Assembly (NCBI GenBank): GCA_003008705.1
Contig: PDUO01000026.1
Coordinates: forward strand, 434,001 to 498,000
DNA: 64,000 nucleotides
Direction: 5' to 3'
Origin: Pezicula radicicola
Lineage: Eukaryota; Ascomycota; Leotiomycetes; Helotiales; Dermateaceae
In this document: in pieces, positions 61,037 to 64,000 of the stretch
Position numbering within the stretch: position 1 is the stretch's first letter
Layout of the letters: each line of letters starts with the position of its first letter
Notes under the pieces: generated by a model
The model's input: the letters and a program-made list of their open reading frames with translations, nothing else
Databases searched by the model: none
What the model was told of the DNA's origin: nothing
Program-made: the position numbers and the translations under genes

Positions 61037-63873
61037 TGTTGCGGTAGTGAATGGAACTTCTTTGGGTATTAGTAAAACTCAGGACCGGCCGGGAATCTGT
61101 AAGCGGATTATCGTGGAGTGTAATTACTATGTCGCAAAAGCATAGCATAGCATCAAGAAAGCAGAAAGACAACAGTGAACGAAGCCTTGGCAGCGAAATG
61201 AACTGGCCCTTATTTACAGTAACTGAAAAGGTGGGCGGGATACAAGCTTTTAAGTGCTGTGGGGTTGAAACGAGGAGGCTCTCGTCCAAACGCCCTCAAG
61301 GCCAAGGCAATCAATCTTCTACTGTACCGTAGTGAACCCAGCTATAGTACCCTGTTTACTAATGTGTCAGTTATCTCTGGAGCGCCTCCCCTTCCAATTC
61401 TCAATCGCGCTCATCGGACTGGCTCCTCGTAGTCTCCACAATGGTTCTCCGCTTGAAGAAAAACTTCCGACGACAAGCTTTCTTGGCCCACAGCTTGATA
61501 AATGCTTGTGTCTACGCCAAAAAGTTTGACGTTCTCTTGATAAATTCTCCAACGTTTTCTTGCTCATTTCTGCGCAAGATCGGTCGTGGCTGCTGTAAGT
61601 GTTTTGCGCTCTGTCTAGAATGTTGAGAACGATGTCTGGGTTGGGAAGACAAAGGTGCTCAAATTTGCTCACTCGTCAAAGCTAAACCGGCTTGGGCTAC
61701 TTCGTAGATGCCAGCCGATAAGATCGTCGAGATAAGCATGGGGGTGGGGTGGCATATTACATGCATGGCTATTGGCTGGGGTGGCGAGGAACAAATCTCG
61801 ACTCTCGATTTCAATCGTGAGCCTGATGTTCTTCTTCGTTGATATTGGAATAAGAATTGGTATTGTTATCAAGTAGGCCTCAGTTTCGCGCTAAAACCCG
61901 CTCTGGCTATGTACAATACTTATTAAGGAATGGAACCGTCCACACACAGGTTGGCCCCCATTTTGTTAAGCGAGAGGGCGATAATGTCATTTGATACTTT
62001 CGTACCTTTCGTACATAGACAACATTGCAAGATTTGAGAAGGCGGAGAGAGAAAGTTCCACGAGGTTACTAATTCTAGAGCGGCGAAGAGAAAGTACGGC
62101 ATTAGGATCAAGTGAAACATTGCGGGGCTTTCTGCAATTACTATGTGCCGTATTGAAAACACCAGCCTTGAATTTTCTGAGAGGGTCCCCAAATAATGGT
62201 TGCTTCATCAAGGTATGCTTTCCGCAATGACATACACTGTTATTAAGAAGCTACAAAAGAAAACGAAAGGGAAAACACATTCTTTGGAGCAAGAAGAGCC
62301 TACACCATAGATCCAAGAGTCACGAAGCTCGGGTAGCTTCTGTTTTGCTTTTAAACTGGCGATATAGTGTGGAGTCTCAATATCAACGTATTGATTTATC
62401 AAAACTTTGATCAACATTAAGCGAGTAGCATAGCAAATAGCATCCCAAGCATCCCCTTTTGCACAGAAATGTTTAGAAAACTAATCGAATCTGTTCGCAA
62501 TCCTTAAAGAAACTTAAAAGAGTCAACAAAAAAAACCTCACGCCCCGTGAACCAAATAGTCGAGGTTACATGCACAAAGGAGGCTACTTGAGTGTAGGGT
62601 CATAGGCAGTTCAAATTGCTTTACTTAAGTCTAAGCTACCAAGAATTCATTGCAGAGAGGTGAAATCATCTAGGAATATTACCTAGTCATTAGGAGTTTT
62701 AAGATAAATACCTCGGGTAGCTGTACTGTTTCGGTTTCTTCCTCTGTACACATCAAATTCGGCCAGAGTCTCTGTTTAATCATGAACCATCTACTACAAC
62801 CAAGTTGAAAAAGGAAACCCCCCTAGTCATCTCCCTCAAAATATTAGCCATTTTCCACGTCCTCCATTCTCTCGTTTAAATACGTCCAACCCCACTAAGC
62901 GAGCAAAAACAAAAACAAAAACTCCTACTTTACCATACCTCACTCAGTCGCATACCATAAATATCCAAATACGAAAAACCATTTCAACAAACAGAACAGG
63001 CATGTCGCAGTGGTAAGTGACACAGGACAAATTCTGTTTGAAAGAGGAGGAAATAAGCATAAGCAACTAAGAGGTTCTCCTACTATCTACCTAACGACAA
63101 AAACACAGGTAATGCTGTGTTCTGGAGGATCGCTTAAAATCCTATAGTTTTGCTGTTTTGATTCCCTTTTCTCCAAGTCCTTTTTTTTTAGCGGGAGACG
63201 CGAGATTGATACCTTGCGACCTAGGAATACGTAACTATGAGATCAGAGGAAAATCTCGAAGGACTTATAGATCCCAGTATGGTAGCTGGGCTCAGAGTAG
63301 ATCCGCAGGAGATTAAAATTTATATTCCTTACATAAAGTAAAGGCCACTGCAACTAAACTAGGAGTCATAGGTACTGTCTCATACAGTAAATAGGAGGAC
63401 GTGATATGGTTGTTGTGGGATAGGCGCGGTCTTTGCACTCCTTTCCGGAGAGCTGTAGAGCTTTAGCGGCGTTCTGTTTCTTCACTTTAGATGAGACCTC
63501 CGTAGCCACGAGACTGCCCTTCAGACCACATGATCTACACTCACGCCTTCAAGCTTACTTCTGAGCACAACAGATGTGTCCTGAAATGACTTTTAAGTAC
63601 AAAATTCGCAGAATGACATTGATATCTTTGCTTCGCGTTATCGTATCGAACAAGCTAGCATCTAGCTAGCACTCATAACAGTACATATCGACTCTCAAGC
63701 GAGAAGAAACCTATTCTGACACATCTCCAGTGATAACTCCCAACCGGCTAGACTATAAACAGACCACAGACCACCTACACAAGAGTCTCCAGAGATACTT
63801 GCAGAGACCAAACCCAGACCACTGGCGCCAAAAACTGCAATCTAGAAGATGATGACATATGATGTGTGCATTA
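61037..63873. other. Spacer upstream of the ferric reductase
   Basis: 2.8 kb. Short frames at 61051-62417 on both strands have no recognisable content. A spliced-looking mini-frame at 63002-63112 is listed separately. AT-rich elsewhere. Confidence 0.5.
63002..63112 (+). other. Spliced mini-frame (MSQW-stop), possible leader or noncoding transcript
   Basis: ATGTCGCAGTG followed by a textbook 96-bp intron 63013-63108 (gtaagt ... CTACCTAAC branch ... acacag); splicing gives Met-Ser-Gln-Trp and then TAA. A CATAAATATCC stretch lies about 50 bp upstream. It could be a noncoding RNA or the 5' end of a longer transcript. Low confidence. Confidence 0.2.
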
Positions 63874-63966
63874 TTAAGCAGTTTTTGTTGGAGGATCGCG
63901 TTTGAAGACAGTCTTAAATTCTTGGTAGTACCGTTGGGTGTCTGCCGCTGCCTGATCTTCGTAAGG
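63874..63966 (-). CDS. Terminal exon of a gene running off the window; HMG-box-like end
   Basis: Minus-strand exon of 31 codons, absent from simple long-frame lists because it is short. An excellent splice acceptor precedes it (TACTAAC branch then AATATCAG, 63967). It reads PYEDQAAADTQRYYQEFKTVF, then KRDPPTKTA and TAA (63874-63876). The pattern of PYE..AAADTQRYYQEF resembles the third helix and exit of an HMG box (compare the KAAADKKRY part of Nhp6-type proteins). The rest of the gene lies beyond position 64000. The family call is tentative. Confidence 0.5.
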   Translation of the reverse strand, partial: PYEDQAAADTQRYYQEFKTVFKRDPPTKTA

Positions 63967-64000
63967 CTGATATTGTTAGTACAGTCAACTATGGCCAAGA

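Noticed and set aside
1..64000. CRISPR arrays, operons, prophage or biosynthetic cluster
   Set aside because: The DNA is eukaryotic with spliced genes; no regularly spaced repeats, and the neighbouring genes are unrelated housekeeping functions.

Overview
The window is nuclear DNA of a filamentous ascomycete (Pezizomycotina). Genes are broken by short introns (mostly 46-107 bp) with GTANGT-like donors, CTAAC/CTGAC-like branch sites and YAG acceptors. Coding stretches are compact and separated by AT-rich spacers. There are no operons or ribosome binding sites. The gene set (two-WW Prp40 with an RS-like tail, fungal Med16, Trs65, Hst3/Hst4-type sirtuin, Mep2-type ammonium transporter) fits Pezizomycotina. 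A Leotiomycete such as Botrytis or Sclerotinia relatives is my guess from overall impression, not proven here.

Layout. 45-1691 (-) Mep2-type ammonium transporter. 1692-5523 gene-poor, with a possible eroded or small spliced gene near 3791-4378. 5524-7217 (+) ubiquitin-like-domain protein. 8487-10396 (-) Hst3/4-type sirtuin, divergent from 11570-14881 (+) MED16. 15534-18427 (-) 892-aa Ser-rich protein of unknown role. 19494-20261 (+) GNAT acetyltransferase. 20262-22026 AT-rich spacer. 22027-23867 (-) TRS65, divergent from 24207-26840 (+) PRP40. 27352-29559 (-) RLI1/ABCE1, divergent from 30527-35367 (+) CHD1. 37730-39656 (+) MFS sugar transporter. 39657-43493 spacer holding a 177-bp MITE. 43494-46928 (-) 1098-aa coiled-coil protein. 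46929-50485 spacer. 50486-51767 (-) S-adenosylmethionine synthetase, divergent from 52221-53157 (+) GPN3. 53513-54070 (-) APQ12. 55175-57679 (-) family-X DNA polymerase (POL4/lambda type). 58873-61036 (-) ferric reductase-like flavocytochrome. 61037-63873 spacer. 63874-63966 (-) last exon of a gene that runs off the window, with HMG-box-like sequence.

The content is mostly housekeeping: chromatin and transcription (sirtuin, Mediator, CHD1), splicing (PRP40), ribosome recycling (RLI1), RNA polymerase assembly (GPN3), trafficking and nuclear envelope (TRS65, APQ12), DNA repair (POL4), methyl-donor supply (SAM synthetase), and uptake of ammonium, sugar and iron. All but three of the gene models were assembled exon by exon and close to whole codon numbers; the ubiquitin-like gene is only partly resolved, and two models are conserved-looking proteins of unknown role. 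I did not find an obvious new multi-gene system. The most unusual items are in gene structure: a 12-nt micro-exon plus a GC-AG intron in RLI1, a second GC-AG intron in APQ12, a possible start-codon-only exon in POL4, a TA-flanked MITE, and a scattered AT-rich repeat relic in the spacers.
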